A stretch of DNA of 64,000 nt from the NCBI GenBank assembly GCA_036936605.1, contig JAUPFV010000002.1, forward strand, positions 333,907,215 to 333,971,214, given 5' to 3'. Both the position numbers and the translations under genes were made by a program. Shown here one piece after another: positions 24,174 to 35,650 of the stretch. Origin of the DNA: Limnanthes douglasii subsp. nivea (Eukaryota; Streptophyta; Magnoliopsida; Brassicales; Limnanthaceae). The notes beneath the pieces were generated by a model. That model had not been told where the DNA came from and ran no database searches. It worked only from the letters and a program-made list of their open reading frames with translations. How positions within the stretch are numbered: the stretch's first letter is position 1; the number at the start of each line of letters is the position of its first letter.

Positions 24174-24178
24174 GTGTT

Positions 24179-24660
24179 AACATCATAAGGATACAAGTGA
24201 TATATTATTAAAGAGTGTGTAGACTGTGATTATGCAGACTGCCTTGACACATGGAAGTTTACTTTGGGTTATCTTGTTACTCTGCTTTAAGGAGTGGTAA
24301 GTTGAAAGTCTTGTATAAAAAATATTGTTGCGATGTCATCTATGAAACCCGAGTATGTTGATACTACAAAATCTAGGAGGAAGATATTTGGTTCAAGGGA
24401 TTGTTGAGTGAACACAATGGTATGGACCAAGATGTGGTTATGTCCTATGATAACACTAGTGCCCTTCATTTGATGACAAATCTAACATTCCATGAGAAAC
24501 TAAATATGTAGATATATTAAGTTGTACTTTATCTGTGATGTAATAGAGAATGAGAAAGTGACAGAGGATATATTGGTAGCACATAAAATCATTTGGATGC
24601 TCTGATAAATGTATTGCCAATTTTAAAGCTCACGAACTGCATGATACTTGATGTAATTTT
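24179..24660 (+). pseudogene. Copia RNase H, continuing after E1
   Basis: This is the continuation of the copia polyprotein from 14552. It reads HHKDTSDILLKSVC, VAMSSMKPEYVDTTKSRRK, then after frameshifts YDNTSALHLMTN and FICDVIENEKVTEDILVAHK. These are the RNase H core and the typical copia C-terminal segment. Stops and frameshifts are frequent. Confidence 0.8.
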
Positions 24661-24742
24661 CGGATTCATGTGAACTAGTCTCTAAATAATATAACATAAG
24701 GTGCGACGGATGATGGAGTTACTATAAGCCTAGGTGGTGAAT

Positions 24743-25400
24743 TGTTAAGTGTAGACAAATAACTCGAAACAAAATCTTCTATTTAAAGAAGTGTCATATA
24801 TTAATTAAATTTCTATATTAATTAAAAAAATTATAATAATTAGATTGTTTATATTAATTATATTTCATATTGATTTGGTCTTCCATATTAATTAGATTTC
24901 TAAATCAATTCCATCTTATATATTAATTATATTTCTATATGAATTAGATATTATATATGAATTAGATTTCTTATTTATTTGGTTTTTATATCGATTAGAT
25001 TTTCATATTATTTAAATCTTATATATTATTTAGATTTTTATGTCAATTAGTTTTTTTTAATATTAATTGGATTTTCTATTGATTTGAGATTTTATATTAT
25101 TTAGATTTTCTATTAATTGAGTCATTTATATTAATAAGATCCTTTAATTAATAGAGTGGGAGTGATAACAATCGTGATATAAATTAATTAAGACATTGTT
25201 ATATAAAGGGTGAGCAAATTCGTGGACACTATATATCCGAAGAGAGAAATAACTCTAATTTTTGTGACACAAGTGAGGAGAGAGATAAACACTTTACAAA
25301 GAGTGATTAAGTCCTTTGTTTATGTGAGTTTTTCTATAACCTAATTATTGATAAACAAACTAATTGTTTTCTCCGAAAATTCATTAATTGATTCATCGGT
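24743..25400 (+). repeat. Probable 3' LTR of the plus-strand copia
   Basis: It begins TGTTAAGTG after the RNase H tail and carries repeated ATTAATTAGATTT-like words and the TACAAAGAGTGATT segment shared with about 10130. Its right edge is a guess. Confidence 0.45.
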
Positions 25401-25689
25401 TCTTACCTCGGCCAAACAGCCATTTTACCCCAACCACTTCAAATTTTAATAGTACCTAAAAATTATCCCCATGATATACGAAGAAATAGCCACAAATTTA
25501 TTTTGATATGGTTTTCAGAATAGATGATATATTATCTAGATCAGACATTTTTTATTGGTGACGAAATAGGTAAGCTATTATATTGATAAGATTATGTTAT
25601 TACTATAATAGAAGCGTTTTCAATGTATTATACCAAATAAGTTTGGCATTATATGAATGATTCTTCTCCATATACTATGGCCGTAATCT

Positions 25690-26010
25690 TATTGATAAAG
25701 ATGAAATCCCTAATAAAATACCTAAATCATCTAGATAGGAAAAAACAGAAAAAATAAGAAAAATGATATAATAATATTACTGTATAAAATCTGATCTCTT
25801 TATAACTTAAGCTCAACTTCTATTTGTAGGATTTTTAGAAGACTTTTTGTATTTATTTATTTATTTATTTATATCCCTTATATAGACCATTCACTCTTTT
25901 TTATCCCTTACATAAATTAAATAATAAATCTTGAATAATATCATGTCTAATTAAATTAAAAATATACTTTTTAAATATTATGATATTATATTCGGAATAT
26001 AACCTTATCA
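25690..26010 (+). repeat. Dispersed ~300-bp repeat, copy 1
   Basis: It aligns by eye with 29405-29718 in the same orientation at about three quarters identity; both contain TAAATCATCTAGA and TGTCTAATTAAATTA or CGTCTAATTAAATTA. The type is unknown: no inverted ends or target duplication were found. Confidence 0.6.
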
Positions 26011-26611
26011 CGAGTTCTCCATGGTCCTTGAGTAGGAGTGTAGTGAAACTTAAGGACTATAAATCGGTCGAATATGATATCTAGATGGTATAATCTTCTA
26101 GTTCTTCTTTATCTTCATTCATCTTTTTTTCAAAAGGCTTCTTTAATCATGCCAAATTTATTTTGCCAACCATGAATGCTAGACTCTGAAAATTCTTAAG
26201 GCTTGGTTATATCGATTTCCTAACAGAACTGTTATCAGAGACGTCTCCAACTTGGTTCATATTTAAGTGTTCATGCCTTGTTAAAAACATTTTCCAGCCA
26301 AAACCTAATTTGAGGATTATATTTCTATTTTGCTAAAAGAAAAGAGTAAAACTAATAATTAGTAGGCTGCTATGATGTTACATGTTTCTTCTGCATGCTC
26401 TGATTCAATGTTGAAAATGGATGAGTGTCCCCTTAGTATTTGTTGAAGGATTAAGTAATGACTATATGTAGTTGTACTTATTGTGTGTGAGTATGTTACA
26501 TTGTAGTTGTCGTGAACCTTGTTTTGGAGGATTTACTGAACTGTTGTAGATGACTTTGTCTAGACTGTAACTATGCAGGCAACATACGTGTTTGTTTTTC
26601 TTATCGCAAGG

Positions 26612-26639
26612 GTTGGTATATATATATATATATATATAT
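26612..26639. repeat. Short AT microsatellite
   Basis: A run of about 12 AT (TA) units. Confidence 0.85.
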
Positions 26640-27469
26640 GACTAAAAGTAAACCGTGTAATTCTTGTAAGTGATTTGGTTAAATTATTTTATGTAGGTCA
26701 ATTTGACGAATTATTATACGTATTATATATGCGTTAGTTTTTTCTCTCCATACAAAGTCGGGGCCCAGTGTGGTCCATTGCGTAGCCCTTAAGAACATAT
26801 TAATCAACTTGTTTGTGGGAGAGACCGTTTCAGCCTATTGCATGGCCTAATAAGGCTTGTTATATTACCAATTCGCTTATAATACCGTTTTCAGGAATTG
26901 GGCTCAGTGTGGCCCCTTACGTAGCCCCGTAGGGCTTGGCTTATTAGCCTAGTTGTTAAATGGACTCAAGTGGTCTGGGATCAGTCTGGACCATTTTTTA
27001 GCATGTATGCGTGGTTCATGACTCAAATCAATTTTTGTAGAAGAAGAGCGAATATATAACAAATACGTGAAAATGTGAAAACATGAAATTTTCCTTAAGC
27101 AATAAAAGAATATGCCTCGTTCAGAATCCATTACGCGCCTCTTTGTTATTTACATGAAGATTATTTGGCTTATACATTTTTCATAACATAAAGATAGAGA
27201 TCAGTTTGCGTATAACATGGAGATAACTAAACATAAAGCCTGACTACTATTGAGATGGAGATAATTTAGCCTATAACATTTTTTTATTATGGAGATGGAG
27301 ATTATTTGTCATATAACCTTTTCGATCATGGAGATTATTTTGTGTATTGACATCGTAGAGCGAACATTATGGAGCACTCACTTGGTAGTTGTTCTTGCAA
27401 ACTCACTATTCGAATTTCCTTATTAACATCATTAACTTTGACATGTTCATAATTTTTTGTGTACAAGTA

Positions 27470-27650
27470 TTTAATTTATTCTCACATATGTTGTCTTTAA
27501 AGATACTTCATATATCCAATAATATTTTCACATCAGACTTTCCTATGTCGATCACCAATCTCACCAATATTGAATTTCTCAACTTTATGGAAAATGGGGA
27601 GTAAATTTGTGGAAGCTTAGTGAAAATATATACATGCTATTGAAGTAGTG
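27470..27650 (+). pseudogene. LRR receptor-like kinase fragment
   Basis: The frame gives LSLKILHISNNIFTSDFP then MSITNLTNIEFLNFMENGE, two consecutive leucine-rich repeats. A one-base frameshift at about 27600 leads to VNLWKLSENIYM. The pattern NLT-(hydrophobic)-E-LNF-NEN followed by LW.LPENI is what I know from the ectodomain of class XI LRR receptor kinases such as CEPR1/XIP1. No kinase domain, signal peptide or further repeats are nearby, so this is an orphan gene fragment, perhaps captured by a mobile element. Assignment to the CEPR1 clade is from memory of the motif and not certain. Confidence 0.55.
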
Positions 27651-30440
27651 ATTTCAGAGGAAGCCATTTTAGAATATGAAATATTATTTCTTCAGGGAGA
27701 TGGATGTCTTTTTCATCAACAGGTTAATCATTCTTTGGTTGTGGAACCGATTGTAAAAGTTCTCTCTTCGTTGCGGCTACAACGAATGATATAAGTGTGG
27801 TACATTTTGTGTCTTGTGTGGGTTCTTTCCATTGTCTTATTGTATGTCATATTTTGTTTTGCATGATTATAGAAAATTTTAACATACCTGGTGTTTCGAC
27901 ATCATAGTTGCTGATTTTGTTTGGTGAAACTTGCTGATGTAGTACTTTACAAATGGGTTTAAGGAAAATATTCTTTGTCTTTGGGGAGTAGATATTGTAT
28001 TAGATAATTGGATAATTCAAATATTCATTCAAAAACTCTATACGAGCCAATATCTGCAAAGTTAACTTCTTTTTGTCCAGCTTTCTACTAATCATTATCT
28101 TAAACAAGACTCATTGAGGTTTGTAGAACAAGTAAAGTGAAAAATAATTAAATTAAATTCATTCCAATTGAGTAGAGAAAAAATAATTGAAAATTGAAAA
28201 CTTAGTGTTTTTTAGGTTGAGGTAGCGAGTAAGCCTACGGTTAAACGTGTGCCTATGGACACTACAATTGCAAATGCTTCTGATGCTAAAGCATCTAAGC
28301 TAGAGGTTATGGTTATTGATTTAGGCGGTGCATGATGTGACATTCGTGCTTGGATTTCTAAAGGTTTGTGAACTAGGATGTTGTTTTACATGTGCCTGCC
28401 CTTATGAGGGAATATGAGCTTCATCAGAATCCAATCATTTGAAACTGTTGGAGGATGAGCATGCGGTTTTAAGGTTGCAGTTGCATGGGTTGTTGCATGT
28501 TCTTGGATGGAGGGTGTTCTAGATGTAGTGGGTTTGTTAACGATTCTTTGTATCTCAAGACTAGCAATTCTAACATCATCCTTTGTTTCTTGTCCTTCGG
28601 CTTCACCAAAGCATGTCGTAGATGAAATGTATTTTTGAAATCAAAATCATGCCCGAAACAATGTATTAGGTTGCAACTGAAAACTGAGAGAATTATGACG
28701 AGGACATACAATGTTGTGAATAAGTTTCATGTGATGATATAAACGAGTACATAATTGTAGACGTAAGAACATGAAAATAAATATAACATAAGTAGCGGAT
28801 ATATGTAGTTCATAAGCGGATATACACACATATGGATATGAATTGGAGCTATAAATGAGACATGGAGTGTGGAAAACAGTAGGATAAGAGCATACAAAGT
28901 AATACAAGATGACTGTAGTTTACAAAATTCACCCCTATATTGTTTATGAAAGTAATCACATGATTGAAATATGTTGTACAACGTTTATGTTAACGAAACG
29001 ACCGCAATATGCTTGTAGGCAACAAATATATATTAATATTGGCACCAATATTTCACGTAAGCACTTATAGGCAACAAAACACATATTTCATGTATAATAA
29101 TGATTTTCACGTACTACATTAAAAACATCAAATATGTGATACTATCATACTTATGTACTGGACTAATAACATTCAATAGTGATACTATTATACTTATGTA
29201 CAATGTGCGTCTTTGAGCTTAATGCTCCCGACAAACCATTTATATATAAGGCTTTTATAAGGCCTTTCTAATTAACCATGACTTCTTTTACTACCAACTC
29301 TACTACTTGACGACATAATGCATATCGAGATTTTTAGACTACATAAGTGAAAAGACGGCCAATGATGTAGATGATGTGGAGTTTTGTCTTTCCTACAGAC
29401 GGTGCTAATCTAATAAGGATAAAAACCCTAATGATATACGTAAATCATCTAGAAAAGAAAAAAGAGAAAAAAGTATAAAAAACAATATAATGATATTACT
29501 ATAAAATCTCATATCTTTACGTTTTAATCTCGAATTTTATTTATAAGAGTTATACAAAATCTTTTATCCTTTTATTTATTTCTATCCGTTACATATTATT
29601 TACTCTCTTTGTTTATCTATGTTTGTTAGAGAATTTAAATAATAAAATATATATTAATCACGTCTAATTAAATTACAATTTTTTTATTATTCAGATATTA
29701 TAGATACAATCTTACCACTTATAAAAAATATATATCTTGGAGTTATACATTGAACATAAAAAAACTAATACAACTAACAAAAAATTGTATGTTTTCAATA
29801 TAATATAAAACACCGGAAACTTGTTTCGGATAAAAAATAAATAGTTTTATGTTTTACTGAAACATGTTTTTTTTTTACCCATAAAATTGAATATTTTCAC
29901 ATACTCTGAATAATTGCGGAGATAAAATTCAATTCAGTAAGAGAAGAAAAAATTGACGAAGTTGAATCGAGCTAACCCTGGCAAAGTGGTTGTCATCATC
30001 CGAGTTGACGATCCCTTAGAAGAAGGGATGTTATCATTAAAAAATTTGCATGCATTAGTATTATATTTTTATTCATAACACATGTTCGTTTATCAATTTC
30101 TAATGATATTATAAACAATATATTGTGAATATAATTCCGTGTGATTTAAGTTCTCCAAATATATGAAAAATTAGTTTTTTTTTTTTTTTAATTACATATA
30201 ATTTTAGTGTTTGAATGCTCTATTTCTGGTATCTTATTCCATCACATAATTTATACATAGTTATTAAGTGATTATGGTCAAGTAGTGATACATTTTTGAA
30301 ATAAAACTCTTTTTTTTTTTAAATCCATACCACGACCTTATCAGCTAATGAACAAGTACACAAAGAGGACATATTCAAAATGGTTATATAACAATGGTTT
30401 TATATGACAATCATTTTGTGCCCAAGTTTGTATACAGCAT
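27651..30440. other. Intergenic DNA, no gene recognised
   Basis: Short open frames at 28469-28981 show no recognisable domain. A second copy of the ~300-bp repeat lies at 29405-29718. Tracts of poly-T occur at about 30175-30190 and 30311-30320. Confidence 0.5.
29405..29718 (+). repeat. Dispersed ~300-bp repeat, copy 2
   Basis: Direct copy of 25690-26010, about 3.7 kb away. The two copies flank the LRR fragment. Confidence 0.6.
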
Positions 30441-30446
30441 GGCACA

Positions 30447-30456
30447 TTTATTTATT
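30447..30456 (-). terminator. Polyadenylation signal of the PLAT gene
   Basis: The minus strand reads AATAAATAAA about 85 bp downstream of the stop codon, a good near-upstream poly(A) element for a plant gene. Confidence 0.55.
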
Positions 30457-30540
30457 ACAAAGATAGTATTTCACACATATACAAATATTATATCACACAA
30501 ACTTCAAACTTCAAACTTCACACCCAAGGGTTTAGAAACG

Positions 30541-31246
30541 TTAGACTTCGGTGACTTGTTTAATGTCTTCATCTTGATTCTTTTTAATGAAACAATCGTT
30601 TACCAGCACATTGAGTGTATCACCTTCCAACCACCTGTTAACTGGAAAAAATTGTATCTGAGGATTTAAAGCCGACTTCGCCTGTACGTAATCAACATAC
30701 CAATCGGGTCCGCTTCCGGACTTATCATGCCAAAGATTTATCATACAAACACGACCACTAAGACAGTTCGAGAAACCTTCAAATATATCTAAATTTCCAA
30801 TCTCAAAGTAATCATAACCAGAACCCATTATACCCCAATTCTCTAGGTTTGGGATGTAAACCATATTTGTAAATTGATCGAATAATTGCAGACTCACTTT
30901 GGAATCTGTGCCTGAACTAAGTCCACTTCCAGTCTTCACCCAAATCCTATATTTGCACAGGCCGGCGGTCACGTTTTTTGTGTCGACTGTGGGCTGCTTT
31001 TCCAGACCACACCCTTTTCTTCCAGCATTTTCATGATGGGTTGAATCTTCAGCCTGTACGAACAAATTATGAATATTTTCAGTATAATAGTAATTCGTTG
31101 GTATCAAATAAGAAGTATATAATTAACTTCAATATGATTGTAATAATGTTGTATAACATAAAGCAAAATCTAATTACTTCTATGATAGATGTTGCGGAAA
31201 GGGCAAGAAGAACCAAGAGGGAGACCAGGAGAGATTTGAATGCCAT
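30541..31246 (-). CDS. PLAT domain-containing protein (PLAT-plant-stress family), two exons
   Basis: The coding exons are 31178-31246 and 30541-31053 on the minus strand, giving 193 residues. The 124-bp intron (31054-31177) has GT-AG ends and phase 0. Exon 1 encodes a 23-residue hydrophobic signal peptide (MAFKSLLVSLLVLLALSAT). The mature part has an NVT sequon at about 50 and a PLAT/LH2 beta-sandwich from about 55 to 165, with CKYRIWVKTGSG, GTDSKVSLQLFD, YFEIGNLDIF and SGSGPDWYVDYVQ. Arabidopsis PLAT1 (181 aa) has the same plan and is an ER-linked stress protein, so membrane or lipid association is likely. It is not a lipoxygenase, since the catalytic domain is absent. Its frame, introns and flanking signals are intact. 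Confidence 0.9.
31054..31177 (-). other. Intron of the PLAT gene
   Basis: The donor reads GAA|GTAATT and the acceptor TTCGTACAG|GCTGAAG on the minus strand. Removing it joins the signal-peptide exon in frame to the PLAT exon, and the intron is AT-rich as in plants. Confidence 0.85.
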
Positions 31247-31308
31247 TTTGTTGATAGAAAAATGTGTATGAGATTGTTTTGTGTGTTTAGTTACGAAGGA
31301 TTATACAT

Positions 31309-31317
31309 CTATTTATA
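31309..31317 (-). promoter_or_regulatory. TATA box of the PLAT gene
   Basis: TATAAATAG on the minus strand, 62 bp upstream of the ATG at 31246. This implies a short leader of about 30-40 bases. Confidence 0.65.
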
Positions 31318-31547
31318 GTTAATATGGCATCTATGTAGGGTCTCAGCACCCACGCATGCATTATAATCTTTTTATTCATATTACGTGAACAAAATAGCTC
31401 TACCAAAAGTCTAGTTAACAAGGAAAATAAAATTATATGAGACGTAGTAGTGAACCTTAAAAAATTGATAATTTTTTTCCGGAGATACGAATGAATGGTA
31501 AAAGATAATATACAAAAACTTTTATTTTATTTATATTAAATAACCTG

Positions 31548-31839
31548 TGGTAAGAATAAAAGTTGATTTGAGAAAGTAAAGAACACAAGTATCCACAGAG
31601 AGAATTTTAGGTAGTGAAAGTAATATGTCGCTTCTGATTATTTCGTACGTGTCAATAACCTCTTCAGCCTCTTTAAATAGGCTGAGTAAGTTAGTTAGAA
31701 AAACGGTTACATAGAGGAATATTTACAATTCAGCTCCTATATTTCTCATTATGCCTAATTTTACTCTATATTAATAGAACTTATCAATTAAGTCCTTATT
31801 AATTACATTTAGGTCCTTAAAGGATATATTTCCTTATCA
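31548..31839 (-). repeat. 3' LTR of E2
   Basis: The 292-bp repeat matches 40702-40993 with about seven substitutions. Confidence 0.93.
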
Positions 31840-31851
31840 GTAGCCCCCCTA
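31840..31851 (-). other. Polypurine tract of E2
   Basis: The minus strand reads TAGGGGGGCTAC directly against the 3' LTR. Confidence 0.8.
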
Positions 31852-32222
31852 GTTCTTATACAAACAATTTATAAGAACTATTCGCTCTTCGGACTTTACT
31901 CCAAGTAAATACGACTTCCTTCATTATGATTAAGCCCAATGGCTTGCTACTTCTCTTCGAATTTAAGAATAAGTGCAAATAAATTCCCCAATCGCTTCGA
32001 ACCTGCTAACTTGAAATGCAACCTTGTCTTTACTTCGAATATTGTTACTAGAGACATAATTTTGCTTATGCTTCGAATTTTCTGATCCCTACTTGAAAGA
32101 CTGACTAGACCCTACTTGATAGGTCTATGACACTACACGTTTTCTTCACGTTTCACATTCCACCCAATGAGAGCAACTCACTGGTTTCGCCTCTTCAAAT
32201 TCTCAACGTCATTTCTTTTAAC

Positions 32223-32230
32223 TATAAATA
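32223..32230 (+). promoter_or_regulatory. TATA box of the antisense gene in E2
   Basis: TATAAATA is 180 bp before the ATG at 32403. The leader between is C/T-rich and contains three copies of a TCTTCATCCTRYTCTTCA-like word (32278-32349). The position corresponds to the TATA of E1. Confidence 0.55.
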
Positions 32231-32402
32231 CCCAGCTCTACCTTCACTAAGAACTTTTAGATAAATCACTTCAAAGTCATCTTCATCCTGTTCTTCATCT
32301 TCATCCTACTCTTCATCAACCTTCAAGCCATCTTCATCCTGTTCTTCAAAAACTCCACCTTGTTCAGCCATTAAAACAACCTCTCAGATCAATACCTATT
32401 GT

Positions 32403-35158
32403 ATGAGAAGGTATCCCAAATACAAAAGATCTAAACCCAGAAAACCAAGAACAGCAAAGAAATCTCTCTTCCCTGGTTCTAGCAATCAGGTATTCGGTGC
32501 TTACGATTATCTTTGTATTGGAGAGAGAGTTGAAGAATACAGAGCAGCTGGGTTGATCTACAACGGTTCTCACTCTTCCCTTACCACCTTCAAGTATGGT
32601 AACTTCGATCCCAATCTTGCTACTTCATCTCTAGCTTTAAACCTAGAATCTAATCAACAACCTTCTCTACCTCGAAATCAACCCATTTCCCCAGTATTAA
32701 GACCTCATCGAAAATCTAAAGCTGTCGCTTCTAACAAACCACCTATCCTTCAATCCGAAGCCGTTAAAGTTAGGTCTAGCAAAAAATCAACCTTTCTAGC
32801 AATGGGTGATGATGCAGAAACCTCTTCTCCTCCCCCATAAGAAGTGGTTGACGCTACGCCAAAAAGTAGTCAACCAATTCTTGTGACTCAAACGAAGACT
32901 CAAATCCGAAGTCGTCCCGATGAAGCCACCGATGAGGACAATAACAAAGAAAATGATTCTGAAGCCACTGAATCTGATGCCGAAGAGGAATCCGAGGCTG
33001 ACGGGGCAACCCCTCCAAAGCAAATTCGAGGAAAGAAACCTCTTATTACACTCCCCTAAGATGTTGCTGCTTTGATTCAAGAAAACCTTCAACCACTTAG
33101 TCCTCGGTACATTCTCGCCCTAAAGAATGTACCCTACACTTACTACCTCGAATCAGAAAAGAGGAACTCAGGAGACTATGGGGATTAACAGATAACATGA
33201 CTCTTCGACTACCAGTAGAAGGAGAAACACCTCTAAGCTGTCAGAAGAACGAACTAGTAGTCTACCATGAGCTCTTCAATTGGGGACTTCGATTTCCCCT
33301 CGATCCAATGATTGTAAGGTACTTCGAAATTCTTAAGTTGTGTCCAACACAGGTTACCCCAAACCAATTATTCACTTTATTCTCCGCCATTATGGTGTCG
33401 AGGCTAGGAGGCATCCCCCTCGAAATAGAAGACTTCATCTCACTAACCAAACTCTCAAATGGGCCAGTTCTACCATTCTACTACCTAACGCTGGAGGATG
33501 ATCTGAAGATTATCGATGACCTCCTCGAAGCTGATAAATTTTGGAAGCAGAGGTTTGTCTTCTTATCAGGAGCTTGGGAAAATAGTAAAGAGATTTCCGA
33601 TGACAACCCTTCAAAACTTACTCTCACCTGGAGAGATAGCAGTAAGTGAATCATTACTGTATTGTTAACATTTTTAACTTATTAAGCCTAGCTAGATTAA
33701 CCAAGTCCACTTATCTAACTGTTTATTCTCTTTTCAGAAATTCCGAGGCGATTCAAAGGTCGTCGAACAACTGCAAAGGTTATCTTCCAGAGAATGGCTG
33801 AATGGGCAGAGAAAGCCTGCGGAAACGGCTTTCACTCAGCCTTTTTACCAATCAACTTCGTCAACAGCCATCTGTGGCGCATAACCTTGGGGGCTGACTT
33901 CCCTGAAGATCCGATGACCCCCCCAGATCCCATCATAGCAGTTCAAAGAATATTCGCACCAGATGGGAAAACCTACCTTCCCACCAGGAATCGAAGTGAC
34001 AGTCACTTGCCACTGAAGAAGAAAGGAAAGCTAACCCTCAAAAAAGCCAACACAAGCAAGGCTAACCCTTCCAAAACTTCGAAGCGTGCAGGGAAACGAA
34101 AAATGCCTGCATCTCAACTTCCCCCAAAATCCGAGGAAGACGAACCTGTTCTGAAAAAGAAAAAGAAGGAGGAAAATACTCCAAAGAAGAAAAAGAACAA
34201 GTCCGCTACTCTAAAGAAAAAGAACGAGGCTGACATACTCGAAGAGGTACTGGCTTCCGAGGTGCACGGGAAAACTTTTATTGAAGAAAATCCTCAAGGG
34301 GGACTGGCACTAGGAGATAACCAAGTAGACGATTACCTCAATTTCGAAGATTTCAATTCAAGCGGGGATTTTGCATTCACTGGTGAAGGCTCCCAGCCTA
34401 CCAACACCATTCCATCAACTTCTACTGGGGCTGCCATGGCTTCAACATCGAACGTAGTTGTTCCTGTTCATCACCATCCATCAAACTTGCTCAATCCAGA
34501 AAAATCCGATGAGGTAACTTCAATTCTTCGACCTCTTGATAACTTGAGTGCTGCAGCCAAAACATTATGTGAAGAAGTAAAAAATTCACACACACAATTG
34601 GAGCTTCTTGCACAAGAATTACTCAAGAGCAAGAAAGAAACAGAATCTGAGAAAGCTTCGAAAAATGAAGCACTTCAAAAGTTAGAAGCTGAGAAAGGAA
34701 AGCTTCTTAAGGAACACAAAGAAAAAATCGAAGCTCTGGAGGCTTCTCATCGACTGGCGCTCGAAAATCTAAATTCTCAACATTCTACTGCTATTTCTGA
34801 GGCAAAGAAAAAATCTACTGATGCTGAGAAACTTGTTAAAGAAATTCAAGAAAAATTGGATAATTGCCAAACTCAATTGAATACGCTTCGAACAGGATTC
34901 GAGGAAGAAAAGAAAGCTGCCGTCAAAAAAGCCGAAGCTGCTGTTGGTTCTGTGATGCTTGAAGGTATCAGAAAGGCTGAAATCGATACAGCTAATAATC
35001 TTCTTCGAGAAATCCACGCTGCCTACCCAAGGCTAAACTTAACAGAATTTTGGAAGCAAATCCCAGAGAAAGATCGTCCAAAAGAGGCATTCGAAGTACC
35101 ATCAAGCTCTTCAGAGGAAAGTGACGCTTCTGACGGGTCATCGGAAGAAGAGGATTAA
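32403..35158 (+). pseudogene. Antisense extra gene of E2 (Transposase_28-like domain, coiled coil, acidic tail)
   Basis: The gene is antisense to gag-pol and lies between pol and the 3' LTR. Exon 1 runs from 32403 to 33641. It has in-frame TAA codons at 32838 and 33057 and a frameshift near 33165. The domain at 33197-33640 (FNWGLRFPLDPMIVRYFEIL, MVSRLGGIPLEIEDF) resembles PF04195. A 96-bp GT-AG intron (33642-33737) follows. Splicing gives KIPRRFKGRRTTAKVIFQRM and runs into the 454-codon open stretch to 35158: NSHLWRITLG, a Lys-rich linker, a coiled coil of roughly 170 residues, then YPRLNLTEFWKQIP and an acidic serine tail. The exon 2 frame is intact. Known as an extra ORF in Tat elements; its role is unproven. 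Confidence 0.82.
33642..33737 (+). other. Intron in the antisense gene of E2
   Basis: The donor is GCA|GTAAGT and the acceptor CTCTTTTCAG|AAA. Removal keeps the frame between the Transposase_28-like part and the downstream segment. The E3 gene has an intron at the homologous position. Confidence 0.78.
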
Positions 35159-35282
35159 TCAATAGTTTACATACGTCATGCTTGTTTTTTGTGTGTTTTA
35201 ATTAAGTAGTTTGTCCTTTTTTTGTAAGCTTCAAATTTTATCCAATGAGACAAGAAACTTTCTTAATATTTCAAATCTCTGG

Positions 35283-35486
35283 TGCAATCATAAGACGTGG
35301 CACCTCGACATTTAGATGCACTCATAAGACGTGGCACCTCGAAAATTAGATGCACTCATAAGACGTGGCACCTCGAAAATTAGATGCACTCATAAGACGT
35401 GGCACCTCGAAAATTAGATGCACTCATAAGACGTGGCACCTTGAAAATTAGATGCACTCATAAGACGTGGCACCTCGAAAATTTGG
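35283..35486. repeat. 34-bp tandem array, six copies, in E2
   Basis: The unit contains CATAAGACGTGGCACCTCGA and is repeated every 34 bp with a few substitutions. It lies between the 3' ends of the antisense gene and pol, the hypervariable 3' region reported to yield satellites in Tat/Ogre elements. Confidence 0.93.
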
Positions 35487-35650
35487 TTGTTTCTTCAAAG
35501 CTATTGCTTCGGAAAATTACTCTTAGTCAACTTTCAAAGATGATCAGTCTTTGCCAAGTTACCAAAATAATAAATCACCCATCATACTAAACAACCAATG
35601 GCCAAAAGAAATTTTATTAAAAATTTGAGAATAGTTAACCAGACACCTCG

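Larger units (their letters stand above)
9815..25400 (+). mobile_element. Degenerate Ty1/copia element split by gypsy element E1
   Basis: The plus-strand copia runs from LTR-like sequence at about 9815-10240 to LTR-like sequence at about 24743-25400. Its order is gag, GAG-pre-integrase and integrase, then a second gag and second integrase, then reverse transcriptase and RNase H. The RT/RNase H part is broken at 14553/24174 by E1, flanked by the duplication GTGTT. Removing E1 restores the expected reading across the junction (LKGLDVVGLC then QHHKDTSDI). The coding parts hold many stops. Outer limits are approximate because the LTRs are diverged and no target duplication was identified. Confidence 0.75.
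25401..27388. other. Intergenic AT-rich DNA, no gene recognised
   Basis: No coding motif was seen. It includes one copy of a dispersed ~300-bp repeat (25690-26010), an AT run (26612-26639) and an imperfect repeat around 26761-26945 with GGGCCCAGTGTGG-like words. Confidence 0.5.

Noticed and set aside
28469..28981. Minus-strand open frames of 80-86 aa
   Set aside because: No domain, no codon bias, no conserved neighbour; judged random.
25690..29718. The two ~300-bp direct repeats as LTRs of one element
   Set aside because: No TG...CA ends, primer site, polypurine tract or target duplication were found, and divergence is high.
30541..31107. The PLAT gene as a one-exon 188-aa frame starting at 31107
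   Set aside because: That start lies in the intron. The spliced form adds a signal peptide and has good splice sites, TATA and phase.
33197..33649. The middle frame of the E2 antisense gene as a free-standing gene
   Set aside because: It continues upstream and, through the intron, downstream; a frameshift makes it look separate.
35283..35486. The 34-bp array as a CRISPR
   Set aside because: Units are contiguous without spacers and lie in a plant retrotransposon.
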